Counted from the stretch's first letter, positions 13,501 to 21,718 are shown. The stretch is 64,000 bases of DNA from Dendrophyllia cribrosa (GCA_024195265.1 JAJLRJ010000009.1:2193501-2257500), one strand, 5' to 3'. Numbers and translations: made by a program. The notes: a model not told the origin generated them from the sequence alone.

Positions 13501-15044
13501 ATGACGTCGTTCACGAGCATCCCTCCTTAGACTCAGATTTTGGACAAATCCGTACACTTAACGAACACGAATCCGATGATTTAAATGACAGCGGTATTGA
13601 GGAAGAAGCTTCCGATGGTCTCCGAAAACTTCCCGAAAAAAGGGAAGGTGAAGTTAAATCCATTCCGGTCTACGCAACCGTTAAGAAATCCAAAAATGGA
13701 AAACTTATTTGTCAAGAGGACAAGGAAGCTTTAGATAGAAGCGTAGACGAAGTTCTTGCCGGAGGCCAGGCAGCTGAACCGCTCTATCATGTTTTGGAAG
13801 GGCCTGGAGATGAGCCAAATGATTCTGAACGGGTGGAGACTGGAGATGAGCGAACCAAAACAGCGAGTTTTTATCAGTCACTGATGCAGTGTAAGCAAGA
13901 TATGATTGAAGAAGAAAATGTGTTACAAAATCAAGACAATGCAGATGGTTTCTCAGAGGGGATTGTCTCGTCGAGGAATTCAATTTATCAGTCGCTAACC
14001 CCGCCCAACGATGAAAACGTATTGAATGAGGAGTCCAACTTCACTACAGACGACCAAGATGTAAACGAACGGAAGGAGTCTACGTCACCAGCTAAAGGAA
14101 TTTATCAACCATTAATCCAATCTCCTTTGCTTTTTCATAGTGATAGACCACGGTCAGTAACAGGGATTTATCAGCCATTGAGTAGAAATTCAGCAAAAAG
14201 GGCGCCTTTTGTGAGGTGTTGGTCCGCCCCCCAGCAGGGTAATCCATCACATGCTCTACCAGCATCCGTTAGCTTTGTAAATGGACAAGCTGACACAGAA
14301 CCCATCTATCAAACGGTAGATGATGAAGAGCGCTGTCCACTGAGCTTAGATGATTCGGGAAGTTCTTTGCCTCAGGTACGAATACGGACCTCCCTGGGGA
14401 GTCCTTTGGCACAGCAAAGAACAATTCACGAACCTTTATACATTGCAGTTGAAGTGAGTCCCTCAAGATCAAACCGAAGAACGTTTAGCAGCGAGTACGA
14501 GCCAAGATATAGTCCATCACCAGGCCGGAAAAACAGCTCCTATCTCAAACCTCCTGCCAGGGGCCACCGACGGAATTTTAGTGATGGCGGACGTGCTTTT
14601 CCGATCATGGTTAGCAGTACAGGTGCCGAGGGCACAAGTCCAGCTATTGAAAGACCAGCGTCAAGCGCCCTACCTCGCCATCTCGGGCACCGTCGGAACA
14701 GAAGCGATATCGGACTCTGTCCTATTGATACAAGTCAAGAGAATCTGTCACGGCGGGAGACGTCAATTGGTGATAGTGGGCATCTAGGGGCTGAGGGCAG
14801 AAGTGCGTCTCTCGGTGAAAGACGCGCACTAATTCCGTTACCTCGCCATCTCGGGCACCGTAGGAACAGGAGCGATATCGGGCCGTTTATAATTGATCCA
14901 AGTCAAGAGAATCTGTCACGGCGGCTGACTTCCATCAGCGATAGCGGACTTCCACGAACACCGAGTCTTGGATCGCTTGACACCGGCGAATATTCGAGAT
15001 CTGCTAGTGACACAACACACTGCAGAGTTCATATTGGGCCATAA
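1433..15044 (+). CDS. Spliced gene: Ig-superfamily type I receptor with multiple YxxL/V tail motifs
   Basis: Twelve exons join in phase: 1433-1508, 4705-5004, 5579-5881, 7612-7712, 7923-8133, 8680-8952, 9482-9784, 9929-10028, 10826-10900, 11065-11093, 12328-12486 and 13465-15044. They total 3510 nt, or 1169 aa. Order: signal peptide (about 1-24), Ig1 (about 30-125), Ig2 (130-226), Ig3 (230-330), Ig4 (332-421), Ser/Thr/Pro stalk (422-522), one membrane helix (about 526-548), and a 621-aa cytoplasmic tail with Tyr motifs at residues 713, 751, 780, 818, 857, 879, 925 and 969. Seen directly: reading frame, splice sites, Ig hallmarks. Known: Ig domains on phase-1 exons are typical of adhesion and immune receptors, and repeated YxxL/V motifs can bind SH2 proteins when phosphorylated or serve as AP-2 sorting signals. 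Inferred: a cell-surface adhesion or recognition receptor signalling through its tail. No kinase domain or fibronectin type III domain is present. I do not recognise an orthologue, so no symbol is given. The exon model is strong except for the donor at 7712. Confidence 0.85.
2372..2705 (+). repeat. Two diverged direct copies, about 100 bp each
   Basis: The blocks at about 2379-2470 and 2597-2700 share CTCACCTCACTCCT-like, AAAATTTGCGATG-like and AAGGCGGG segments. GGTTACCGAGATCTC occurs twice in the second half. Element type unknown; in receptor intron 1. Confidence 0.55.
3691..3971. mobile_element. MITE, 281 bp, about 59-bp inverted ends, target duplication CAG
   Basis: The left end GTACCCCAAGCTCAAGTGAT and right end ATCACTTGAGCTTGGGATAC are inverted copies with few mismatches over about 59 bp. 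CAG flanks both sides (3688-3690, 3972-3974). An inner hairpin (ACTGTTTCTTCCTC/GAGGAAGAAACAGT) lies near 3877-3910. No coding capacity. Confidence 0.88.
3988..4640 (-). repeat. Minisatellite family, about 105-112-bp unit, 6 copies
   Basis: Tandem units begin with GAGCAGTACTTTC at 3990, 4102, 4208 and about 4320, then continue in more diverged form to about 4640. Each contains GTTTATTATACTGTACAAGG and TTCTAACTTTTGAG. The array is antisense to the arrays at 18498 and 36755 and ends just before Ig1 exon 2 of the receptor. Confidence 0.9.
4705..5004 (+). CDS. Receptor exon 2: canonical I-set-like Ig domain (Ig1)
   Basis: This 300-nt phase 1-1 exon encodes one whole Ig domain. The B-strand Cys (IPCVAF), the C-strand Trp (YTWTHNG) and the F-strand motif DAGEYRCIAS are all present. 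The acceptor is CTACAG and the donor GTGAGT. A tandem minisatellite (3988-4640) ends about 65 bp upstream of the exon. Confidence 0.88.
5579..5881 (+). CDS. Receptor exon 3: Ig domain lacking the B-strand cysteine (Ig2)
   Basis: This 303-nt phase 1-1 exon follows a TTTTTTATAG acceptor and ends at GTATGC. The F-strand motif EDAGAYRCVV is intact. The B strand reads VKLSINAV, with Ile where the family Cys should be, and a Cys sits two residues before the Trp (QCTWKK). The stretch KKRRRK in the C-C' region is unusually basic for an Ig surface. Confidence 0.83.
6034..7086. mobile_element. Non-autonomous DNA transposon, 1053 bp, target duplication ACT
   Basis: The left end AGGCCGGTTCTCACTAGGGC and right end GCCCTAGTGTGAACCGGCCT are inverted repeats continued by GTGCACTTGAAGTGC on each side. 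ACT occurs on both flanks (6031-6033, 7087-7089). The interior holds only short frames and further AAGTGCACTT-type subrepeats. Located between Ig2 and Ig3 exons of the receptor. Confidence 0.85.
7125..7290 (+). repeat. Tandem repeat, about 45-bp unit, 4 copies
   Basis: TTAAATTAGCAAAACAGCAA with GCACGTGCA spacers repeats four times. The same unit in reverse orientation occurs at 46345-46520. Confidence 0.8.
7612..8133 (+). CDS. Receptor exons 4-5: one Ig domain split by a phase-0 intron (Ig3)
   Basis: Exon 4 (7612-7712) supplies strands A-B with VVLECIVGPA. Exon 5 (7923-8133) supplies PVITWHKRD, SDSDWYTCIAT and the G strand. Joined after GPA, the Cys-to-Trp distance and frame are right for an Ig fold. 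The donor would be GTTGAA, a weak site, so the exact 3' edge of exon 4 is less certain than the others. Exon 5 ends at a consensus GTATGT in phase 1. Homologous domains 1, 2 and 4 are single exons, so this intron was probably gained later. Confidence 0.72.
8680..8952 (+). CDS. Receptor exon 6: cysteine-free Ig-like domain (Ig4)
   Basis: The 273-nt phase 1-1 exon has TTTCAG and GTGAGT borders. It keeps the C-strand Trp (VTWYKN) and the E-F pattern (LLLQNV then TDNGVYQVFV), but contains no cysteine at all: Asp-Ser-Arg lies at the B-strand position and Gln replaces the F-strand Cys. The exon boundaries, length and residual pattern identify it as a diverged Ig domain. Confidence 0.78.
9135..9385 (+). 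repeat. Minisatellite family, two units in a receptor intron
   Basis: Two 86-bp units with the conserved left flank (CATTTTGTAAAATACTGAAA) and TAACTCCCAAAAGTG at the outer edge. Located between Ig4 exon 6 and stalk exon 7. Confidence 0.82.
9482..9784 (+). CDS. Receptor exon 7: Ser/Thr/Pro-rich extracellular stalk
   Basis: The 303-nt phase 1-1 exon encodes about 100 residues dominated by Ser, Thr, Pro and Gln. An internal repeat of the type PTSQ(T/P)TT is followed by PSSSRF or PSVSRF. No globular pattern or cysteine is seen. Such stalks are usually O-glycosylated and hold the receptor head away from the membrane; that role is inferred. Confidence 0.8.
9929..10028 (+). CDS. Receptor exon 8: transmembrane helix
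   Basis: The 100-nt exon runs from phase 1 to phase 2. It encodes a hydrophobic segment of about 22 residues (GTVAGGVVFLPLIFLAVFCY) followed at once by basic residues (KRQTRQR), the usual stop-transfer arrangement that puts the C-terminus inside the cell. Confidence 0.88.
10826..12486 (+). CDS. Receptor exons 9-11: membrane-proximal cytoplasmic region
   Basis: Three small exons continue the frame: 10826-10900 (acidic DEEEFEMKPFEP), 11065-11093 (only 29 nt) and 12328-12486 (Ser/Arg-rich, with SERRASLDS, a basophilic kinase-type site). Phases 2-2-1-1 match both neighbours. The 29-nt exon is small enough to be skipped in some tissues, but skipping it would shift the frame. The intron between exons 10 and 11 carries two hammerhead ribozymes and a LINE-like tail. 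Confidence 0.78.
11215..11270 (-). ncRNA. Hammerhead ribozyme (canonical core), minus strand
   Basis: Read on the minus strand: CTGATGA (11260-11254), stem II GTCC-CAACAA-GGAC, GAAA (11239-11236), then the self-complementary ACAGCTGT and C17 at 11228. Stem I starts with ATG pairing CAT and, past an internal loop, GGC pairing GCC. All conserved core bases are present. The very short palindromic stem III is the form reported for Penelope-like elements and animal retrozymes, which cleave best as dimers. Self-cleavage is predicted, not shown. Confidence 0.85.
11300..11490 (+). mobile_element. LINE-like 3' tail ending in (TATTG)n
   Basis: AT-rich sequence with AATAAA runs into a short TATTG tandem (11466-11487), the way many non-LTR retrotransposon 3' ends finish. 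No coding remnant is visible. It sits between the two hammerhead motifs. Confidence 0.35.
11628..11692 (+). ncRNA. Hammerhead ribozyme, plus strand
   Basis: CTGAAGA (11644-11650), a short stem II (GTC/GAC around an 8-nt loop), GAAA (11665-11668), the palindrome ACAGCTGT and C17 at 11676. Stem I pairs ATG (11641-11643) with CAT (11677-11679) and TGGC (11631-11634) with GCCA (11684-11687), leaving the internal loop usual for type I. It is clearly homologous to the copy at 11215-11270 but lies on the other strand. The 3-bp stem II suggests weaker activity. Confidence 0.78.
12078..12232. mobile_element. Fold-back MITE with about 50-bp arms
   Basis: GTTTCATCAGGATTTCCAAA and TTTGGATACCTGATGAAAC, with matching outer parts (ATCAAACACGAGAAACAG / CTTTCGAGTGCTTGAT), form a long imperfect hairpin. 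It lies in the intron just before receptor exon 11. The open frame on its minus strand follows from the arm sequence and is not taken as a gene. Confidence 0.72.
13060..13105 (+). repeat. G-rich run
   Basis: About 22 uninterrupted G plus GGTGGGGGTGGG, in the intron before receptor exon 12. Potential G-quadruplex. Confidence 0.85.
13465..15044 (+). CDS. Receptor exon 12: long tail with YxxL/V motifs and Arg-Ser repeats
   Basis: This last exon holds 525 codons and the TAA stop. Tyrosine motifs, in order: VYATV (codon at 13671), LYHVL (13785), FYQSL (13872), IYQSL (13986), IYQPL (14103 and 14169), IYQTV (14307) and LYIAV (14439). The FYQSL and IYQSL motifs have Ser at -2 and so match the ITIM pattern (S/I/V/L)xYxx(L/V). 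Spacing of 22-46 residues excludes a classical ITAM. The last third carries three GHRRNxSD modules, two of them inside a longer duplicated block (14668-14777 and 14836-14945). An apparent start near 13794 is only a TTG inside the exon. Confidence 0.85.
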
Positions 15045-15576
15045 TGCACTTGTCAGCGGCCATATTCTGGAATGGTAGTGAGAAAATCACAAGGACATAG
15101 GCGAGAACCCCAATTATTCGGGAATAAGAGAATGACTCAATGCGGGCCCGGATGAAAGACCCGTGGGATTACCAAGGGGGTATTGTTCCTCTCCGGATGT
15201 ATTCTGCTAAGTGCACAACACGTCGACATTTTGACTTTGGCTGTGATATTCAAAGATAAGGATTCTATGTTTTTCTAATGTGATTTGCCACTGAAGTTAG
15301 GAGATAAGAAAAATGTGTCGATGGCAAACCGACGCGTAACTCGATCTCTAATTGTACTTTTATTGCGCAAAGCAAAGAGTGAAAAAAAAATTGTGGCCCT
15401 TCGTTTTTCCCACTATAAGGGGGCGTATATCTGCCACTGAATTTGAAGTCATTTTTGTTATTTTCAAAAGAAATTAGTGAGTCCATAGTAAGATATTCTT
15501 GTTGATAAACACGTTTAAGTTTTGTAAACCGTTATTGGCTGAGGTTGTAATTCATAAGGTTATTTTTAAAATTAGC

Positions 15577-15582
15577 AATAAA
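15577..15582 (+). terminator. Candidate poly(A) signal of the Ig receptor gene
   Basis: AATAAA lies 533 bp downstream of the receptor stop codon on the sense strand, in AT-rich sequence with no further open frame. It is the first AATAAA found downstream of the stop; use in vivo is inferred. Confidence 0.45.
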
Positions 15583-16084
15583 GGACGAGTCGAATAGTTC
15601 GAAGCTTGATGATAAAGGTCACAAGTGATTCAAGGAGGATGTTGAAGATCAAGATCACTTAGCATTCATTAAAAGATTTCGCACAAATTTAGATAGCTTT
15701 TCTAAAGTTTCTGTCGTTCAAATGTAGAGTGTTTCTTTGGAAGCACTCTTAATTAAAGATTGCTTTTTGCTTAAATTCCTTTTAGATCTTGAAATGCTTT
15801 TTGGCAGGAGAAATCTGGTTGTACTGCTAAGCCCAACTTAATTTTTTTAGAATAATCATTTTTGCATTGTTTACTTTTATTAATAATGACTGTATCGATA
15901 AACAAACTAGCCTTACTAAAGGCGAAATTTACTAGCCTTTTTACTAAGTAAAATTAAATAATAATACGTTGCACTTGTTTCTTGTTTTGTGTTTGTTTTA
16001 ATGATTTGACGCTTTCCAAAGCAGTTTTTCAAACTTCAGTCGTTATCAGTACCAGTACTTGAGATATACTGTCATTATCCAATC

Positions 16085-16160
16085 ACAGGACACCACAGAA
16101 GATAGTAAGCCCGTGTAAAGCCACAGGACACCACAGAAGATAGTAAGCCCGTGTAAAACT
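16085..16160 (+). repeat. 38-bp perfect tandem duplication
   Basis: CACAGGACACCACAGAAGAT and AGTAAGCCCGTGTAAA occur twice head to tail, nearly identical, so the duplication is recent. Confidence 0.85.
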
Positions 16161-17502
16161 TAGAAGGAGGACGTTTTAGTGGGTCTACATAATTATTCTG
16201 TATCGCAACTTTGTTGCCGTAATATTCCGGATTCTCTTTTCTTGATATCCCGTATCCCTGCCGTAATTTTACTCCCAACATCCCGTATTCCTAAAATGTT
16301 TTCCCCAAATATGTGCATCCAGGTAGACCCTGTTAGAAGCCCAGAGATTGATACAACACTTCTTGAGAAAAAAATTACACATTATTTTACAAAGTCTTAA
16401 TGAGTTATTCATTTATTTAGAAAAATAGTTGATAAAAAGATTTTAAAACTTTTCAAAAGTGCGAATGTTAGCCAAAATAGAAATTCTACTTCTTACTCAC
16501 TCTGAATATGTTTGAATAGCACGTGACATTCTCTTTAGCACATAACATTCTCTTTTCATGTTCCACAAAGTTCCGTTGAACAACACATAGACACGTCATG
16601 GCGAAACATGTACATTGGACAAAAGTTCTCCTGTTCGTCTCTCTAAAGAGCAGATAAATAAGAGAAACGCGTTGTCGCACATGTGAAATTTCAGAATCTA
16701 TTTTTAGATTACTAGATGGAGAACGTAACTATCGAACTGCGGTCACTTGATAAGACACCATTGGTCGTTAGAAAGAGGGTCTCGTGTATAAGAGAGCGAG
16801 TGCGCATGTCGTTGGAACCTGCACAATAGAATGAATGAATGAATGAATGAGCGACATCTTAAATAGCACACAAATCACATGTTTCATGACGCTTTACATA
16901 CACTTATGAGAATGAGATCGGACATCAGCTCATGAAGGCGCCTCATGGCAGTCCATTGTTGATCTCACCTCCCCCCACCCAACCCATGAACAATGTATGG
17001 CACTGAGGGTGGTCACAGCCAAGGTTTTGTTATGTCCCCAGTGGTTCTGTTACGTCCTCAGTGGTTTTATGTCTTCTCTGGTCACGTGCTCGAGACAGTG
17101 AGTGTGATTGGTTAATATTATATTTTGATCACTTTAATATGACATGAGTTTTTTGGTGGGTTTAAATCTTGCCGATTTTTTACGATGCCCCAAAAATATA
17201 TCCTGCAAAAATGGTTATAAAGTATTCCAGCAGAGAGAGATTACCAAGCGATCATCACTTATCAAACACCAAAAAAACGATCTCTTTAAAGTTAAATTGC
17301 CAGTGACTTACGGGGATAAAAAAAACTGAAGTCAAAAAATCCCAATTTTTACGAAATCGCAAAAGGTTTTTTTCCTCAAACCCTAAAATATTCGCCAATC
17401 TGCAAAATAAAAATAACGCAAAATTTTCATTCTATACAGTATTAATCTCGCACCCATGATGAAACCGTTACTGTAGGAGATCTACTACATTGGTGCACGA
17501 AA

Positions 17503-17640
17503 ACTATTCATGTGTGCTGTCAGCAGCGAATGGCTGGGATGGAGCGGATTGCAACTTGAAAAATGTAGGCTAAATTGTTCGAGTTCCTACTCCGTGTATT
17601 TTAAAAATTGATAAAAATGGCTTTGGTTCATTCTCCCTTT
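17503..17640 (+). repeat. Dispersed repeat, copy 1 of a pair
   Basis: Shares ATGTGTGCT, AGCAGCG, GGATGG and GACTTGAAAAAT-like blocks in the same order with 45022-45175, including GCAACTTGAAAAATGTAGGC versus GCGACTTGAAAAATTTAGGC. Type unknown. Confidence 0.65.
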
Positions 17641-17760
17641 AGAATTCACCTGATATTTTCCCTTTTTAGTTTCAAAGAAAATGTTTTGCACGATTGAAAG
17701 TGCTTGTCAGCAATTTTAACAGAATTTTGACCAAAAATCAGTCAAATCCTCATGGCATAT

Positions 17761-20700
17761 TTAGACTCTTTCTGGGTGCGTATTTGACCTGACGGCGTGT
17801 GCTCCAGGCTGGGGAACAGAAGAAGACCAAACGATTTCCGCGGTGGCTGACTTATCATTTGCTTCTGGTCGAGCTGGAACAACGAGCCTCGCGGCTGCTG
17901 CTGTCAATGACGTCACAACATTACGAGGCTGTGGATTCCGGTTGATCACAGCCCGACCAATACGCGGCCGCGTTATCAGTGGGTAACCATGGCTTCGCAT
18001 CATATGCGCAGCATAAGAGAGGCTTGCTTGTCGTTGTGGGATACCGTTTCTATAATAAACCTGCCCTGGAAACCTTGCTGGGTTTGGCGGAGCTACTACT
18101 GCGCGCTGTAACAAAGGTACTTGCGCCCGCGATACTAATGGCTTTGCACGTTGGTATGGTAACCGAGATTCAATTATCCCTCTGACTTGACCAGGGAAGT
18201 TTGCTGGGGGGACAGCGTAGGGATAGCGAGCGTATGTCCTGATGGGTACCCTCTCGGGGATAAGAGCCCTTGTCTGTTGATGAAACTGGTATCGTTGTCT
18301 CTTTAGCTGACCATAAGGTCTCTCTTGAAGAGCTGCTGGTGATTTGCTGTCAGCTACAGGAATACCATGCGCGTCAACATTATAGCCGCCATATTCATTG
18401 GGGCCTATGATGGTCGTTGTGAAGGAAAACGGTCCCTGAATGTTTGATCTATGTGGGCCTCCTGTGAGAAAAGCACAAACAGAATCATAGGAGCCTACTG
18501 CTTAATAGCTTTCATATGAATGGTCACACTTTCATCCACATGCTTAAAAATTAGAACCACCTTATACAAGATAAGCAAAAAAAAACAAAGGAAAGTACTC
18601 CTCAATAGCTTTCATTTGAATGGTCGCACTTTGGAATTTCATCCAGATTCAAAAGTTAGAACCACCTTGTACAGCATAACAAACAGTGCCACAGGAAAGT
18701 ACTTCTCAGTAGCTTTCATTTGAATGGTCACACTTTAGGATTTCATCTACAGACTCAAAGGTTAGAAGTACTGCTTATCCACAAACCGAAATGCTAGAAC
18801 AACCTCAAAGAGCATAGACTAGTACAAGTAGTCTTAGTGAAACGCGCAAGCGATCGCTAAAATTGCCTGCCTCGCGAGAAAGCGACGCGCGATTATGTAC
18901 AGATGCAACCAGAGACTTTGATCCTTGACGGCCTAGTGCAGTTTTCGCGTCAAAATGCGGCAGGTGATTTTCGCTCGTGCTCGTGTGTTTCACACGCGCG
19001 CGTAGTCTATAACCAGGGGTCAATAGGCCATTTGCACGATGACGTCATTTGACTACAACTACCAGAATTCATTTCGTTTTTCCTTTCTTATTTAAATTTT
19101 GTAATCCCAGTGCGGTTTAAATAACAATAACCCTAATTTGCACCACAAAACAAAAAACTAAAGGATTCTGGTAGTTGTAGTCATATGACGTCATCGTGCA
19201 AATGGCCTATTCAAAAAAACTTTTACACGTGTAATTTACAAGTGTAGCCATTGTTTCAGAGGTTGAAAACAATAGCTACACTTGTAAATTACATTTGTAA
19301 AAGTTTTATTGAATTGGCCCCAGCACTACAAGCTTCTGGGACTGAAAAAGATATACATGTATACGGGATGTTAAATATGATTAACATACCAACAAAACGG
19401 TGCGCAGTCGCTAAAGGTTGCTGTGTTCTCAATACATTAGCAGTGACTTGACTTCGCACTGGGATAGCTGGTGGTCGCCTACGTGACGCTGTATATCCAT
19501 ATGACTGTGGATGCTGACCAGCTACTGGGTAACCATGCAGTGTTTTCTGAGCTTGCATTAAGCGGGTGTAAGGAGAAATGTTTGGTGAATCTATTTAAGA
19601 ATGAAATTTAAGCATTTCAGTCGATGGCCGGTCCGGTTCTTGTTTCGGAAACAAGGGTGTTAGCTACTCGGTACGAATTTTTATCTCCTTCCAGTTAGAT
19701 CATTTCCGGCTGGAGCGGAACTTAATTATGTGAAAGATGTACTTCTGAAAGTCACTCGCTATATTCTAAAAGCATTAATAGTTTTTCTACAAGTAAACAC
19801 GTTTTGGTAATCTTAAATTATTAAGCTTTCATAAAATATATAATTTGTTGGGAGTTTAATGTGACAATGAGCAACAAAAAGGCACGAAAGCAATTTTTTT
19901 TTTTTGGGGGGGGGGGGGGGGAGGGGGGTACCCTGATACGCTAATTCTGAGATTTGGGAAGCTTTGTTGTTGTTGTTTTCATGAAGATGGGAGAGAGGTA
20001 AGCTGATATTAGGAATTTATCGTGACCTAATTAGAATATTGACGAGTTGTAAGATTATATAAACAGTTTGCTTGTACTTGTTTTGGTACGTATCTATGTA
20101 TAGCCTGTTCCAGGCTCCGAGATAGTGGGGAACGCGCGAAGTAAAAAAAAAGGAAAAAAATCGCGGGGGAACCAGTTCCCCCGCGATTTTTCCCTTTTTT
20201 TACTTCGCGCGTTCCCCACTATCTCGGAGCCTGGAACAGGCTAATCTATGTATTTTATCCCAAGAAATTTTGCGAGAGTTTGGAAAATTTCTTCTTGATC
20301 TTAAAGAAAGCTGCACAAAGCGGGTTATGAGAGGGAGGGGAGGAGGGTGAAACAGAGACATCCATCTTCTTCATGGTGGTAGATTTTGTTCGAAGGAAGT
20401 GCTGTTGCCTCAGTGTTTCTCTTACTTACATGTTGATGTGTGTTGCCCACTATAAGCCGCAAACCCAGTTGTTCTTTGTGGAGCATAATAAACCCTTTGA
20501 ACTCCTTGTTGACTTGGAACCGTCAACTGGTTAGCTACTTGTGGATTTAAACCAGGCAAAGCTGTTGAAACTCGCTGACCATAACCAGTAAAACTTGTTT
20601 TTGCCATGTTTGCCGCTGCTAGATGTTCATTGGTCAAGTTTTCTGCAACTTTCGCTTTTTGTTGTGTTGCATCGGGCGAGTTGGATATCTCTTCTTGTTT

Positions 20701-21718
20701 TTTATTCTCATCTCGGTTAACTTGTTTTTCAGTCAAACCAGTTAATCCCGAATGATCTCCTGTAGTCATGGTAACTGTTTCTTGAGTTGAACCCTCTCCA
20801 CTTCCACTTCCGCTTTCATGTATAGCAGAATCTAGGAAGTTAAACAGCCTTTTCACACCGTCTTTCCTCTTCTTATGTTCTGGAATGTCAGATTTCTTGA
20901 TGTGCAGTTCAGCAGTCACGTGATCACTTTTACCCTCGGGAAGCGCGTGGATTTGTTGATAGAGCCACTGGGGAGAAGGATCCGCTGTAACTAATGCAAC
21001 AATAGCAGAGGTATAAATAAATAATAACTTAAGAGCGGTTTTCAATTGAGTGCCGAAAGTAATTTCGCAATTGCTCTGGTTTTGCATTGCTGCGCTTTTT
21101 GATTGGCTAACAAATCTCGCGCTACTTTCTCAACCAATCAGAAGAAAAACCTAAACCAATCATGACTTGCTCGCACGCGTTTTCCCGCGCTTGGCCCCGG
21201 CTGCATGTATTTGCTTCGAGTTCTGATTGGTTCATTGGATTGTCAGCGTCTGTTGTGATTGGTCAGAGTGATTAATTTGGTTTTGGTTTTACTAGTGGCC
21301 CTCTTAAAATAAATAAATTATACTAACACAAATAAAGCTAAGAATACAAAAGTGTCTAAAGGTACCTTTAAATACAACTATTCAACAAAGAAAACCAGAA
21401 AAATCAATCTTTTTAAAGAGTAAAAACGTAAAAGCAAATAATCGAGTCCTGCATATTGATTCTTTAAAAAAAAAATGAAATGAGCTTTCTTGAGAGCTTG
21501 TAAGCTAGGGCGCCTTTTAATCGATGTAATTAATGATTTCATAGTTTAGATGCATTGACAGCGAAATTGCAGTCAACTTTCTTATGTTCGATGGGCAACG
21601 CAAATTCAGTTTGAAATGCACAAATAGTGAAGGAAAGGAAAGAAAACGACCATGCGACTGACTCACCCAAACGACATAACAATCCACAAAACAGGAGGAA
21701 AGGAATCAACAGGTGCAT
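17761..21718 (-). CDS. Spliced gene: secreted, cysteine-free Tyr/Pro/Arg/Gln-rich protein
   Basis: Four exons on the minus strand join in phase: 21718-21667, 20984-20430, 19590-19390 and 18461-17761, for 1509 nt or 502 aa. Exon 1 is a signal peptide (MHLLIPFLLFCGLLCRL) ending at GTGAGT; exon 2 starts after TTACAG and gives ADPSPQW directly after the leader. The mature chain has no cysteine. Exon 2 carries a basic patch (PEHKKRKDGVKR) and a Ser-Gly run (ESGSGSGEGS, about 20791-20820) resembling a glycosaminoglycan attachment site. Exons 3-4 are rich in Tyr, Pro, Arg and Gln with loose repeats (HGYPVAG/HGYPLIT, NFPGQV/RFPGQV). Low-complexity cysteine-free secreted chains are common in extracellular and skeletal matrices, but I do not recognise this one and assign no function. 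The stop is TAA at 17761-17763. The open frame upstream of 20984 lies in a MITE and is not coding. Confidence 0.8.
18498..18795 (+). repeat. Minisatellite family, about 3 units
   Basis: Units of the same family as 3988-4640 in the other orientation (TTCATTTGAATGGTC, AAAGTTAGAACCACC, CACAGGAAAGTACT). The array lies in the intron just upstream of the last exon of the secreted-protein gene. Confidence 0.85.
19023..19210. mobile_element. MITE, 188 bp, 46-bp inverted ends, target duplication TCA
   Basis: ATAGGCCATTTGCACGATGA and TCATCGTGCAAATGGCCTAT are exact inverses, and pairing continues through GACTACAACTACCAGAAT. TCA flanks both sides. A diverged left half of the same element lies at 46020-46112. 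Confidence 0.9.
19214..19310. mobile_element. Hairpin element, about 42-bp arms, next to the 19023 MITE
   Basis: GTGTAATTTACAAGTGTAGC and GCTACACTTGTAAATTACAT are inverted around CAGAGGTTGAA, extended by AAACTTTTAC/GTAAAAGTTT. It abuts the preceding MITE within 4 bp. Confidence 0.8.
20101..20243. mobile_element. Mutator-like palindromic MITE with 9-bp target duplication
   Basis: A 143-bp near-perfect palindrome: TAGCCTGTTCCAGGCTCCGA at the left is the exact inverse of the right end. Arms are about 70 bp and differ only in A-run lengths at the centre. ATCTATGTA flanks both sides directly (20092-20100 and 20244-20252). A 9-bp duplication with very long inverted ends is the mark of Mutator-type transposition. 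It lies in the secreted-protein gene, between exons 2 and 3. Confidence 0.9.
21036..21300. mobile_element. MITE family A, copy in intron 1 of the secreted-protein gene
   Basis: Blocks TTTTCAATTGAGTG, CAACCAATCAGAAG, CGCACGCGTTTTCCCGCGCT, GTTCTGATTGGTT and GATTGGTTTTGG-like sequence recur in the same order at 45210-45560 and 52185-52440, and partly at 29960-30120. No coding capacity. Confidence 0.75.

Larger units (their letters stand above)
15045..17760. other. Convergent intergenic region: receptor 3' UTR and beyond
   Basis: Holds the receptor 3' UTR with a poly(A) signal (15577), the 38-bp duplication (16085), a short (GAAT)n run near 16831 and the repeat copy at 17503. No further coding region is supported. 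Confidence 0.6.

Noticed and set aside
13672..14442. Classical ITAM in the receptor tail
   Set aside because: Neighbouring YxxL/V motifs are 22-46 residues apart, not the 6-12 of an ITAM; they are better described as single ITIM-like or YxxPhi motifs.
13794..15044. Separate 416-aa gene starting here
   Set aside because: The initiator is a TTG inside the last receptor exon; the frame continues upstream to the acceptor at 13465 and joins the receptor in phase.
20422..21087. Long minus-strand frame read as one 221-aa protein
   Set aside because: Only 20430-20984 is exon; upstream of the TTACAG acceptor the frame runs through intron and MITE sequence. The true start is the signal-peptide exon at 21718-21667.
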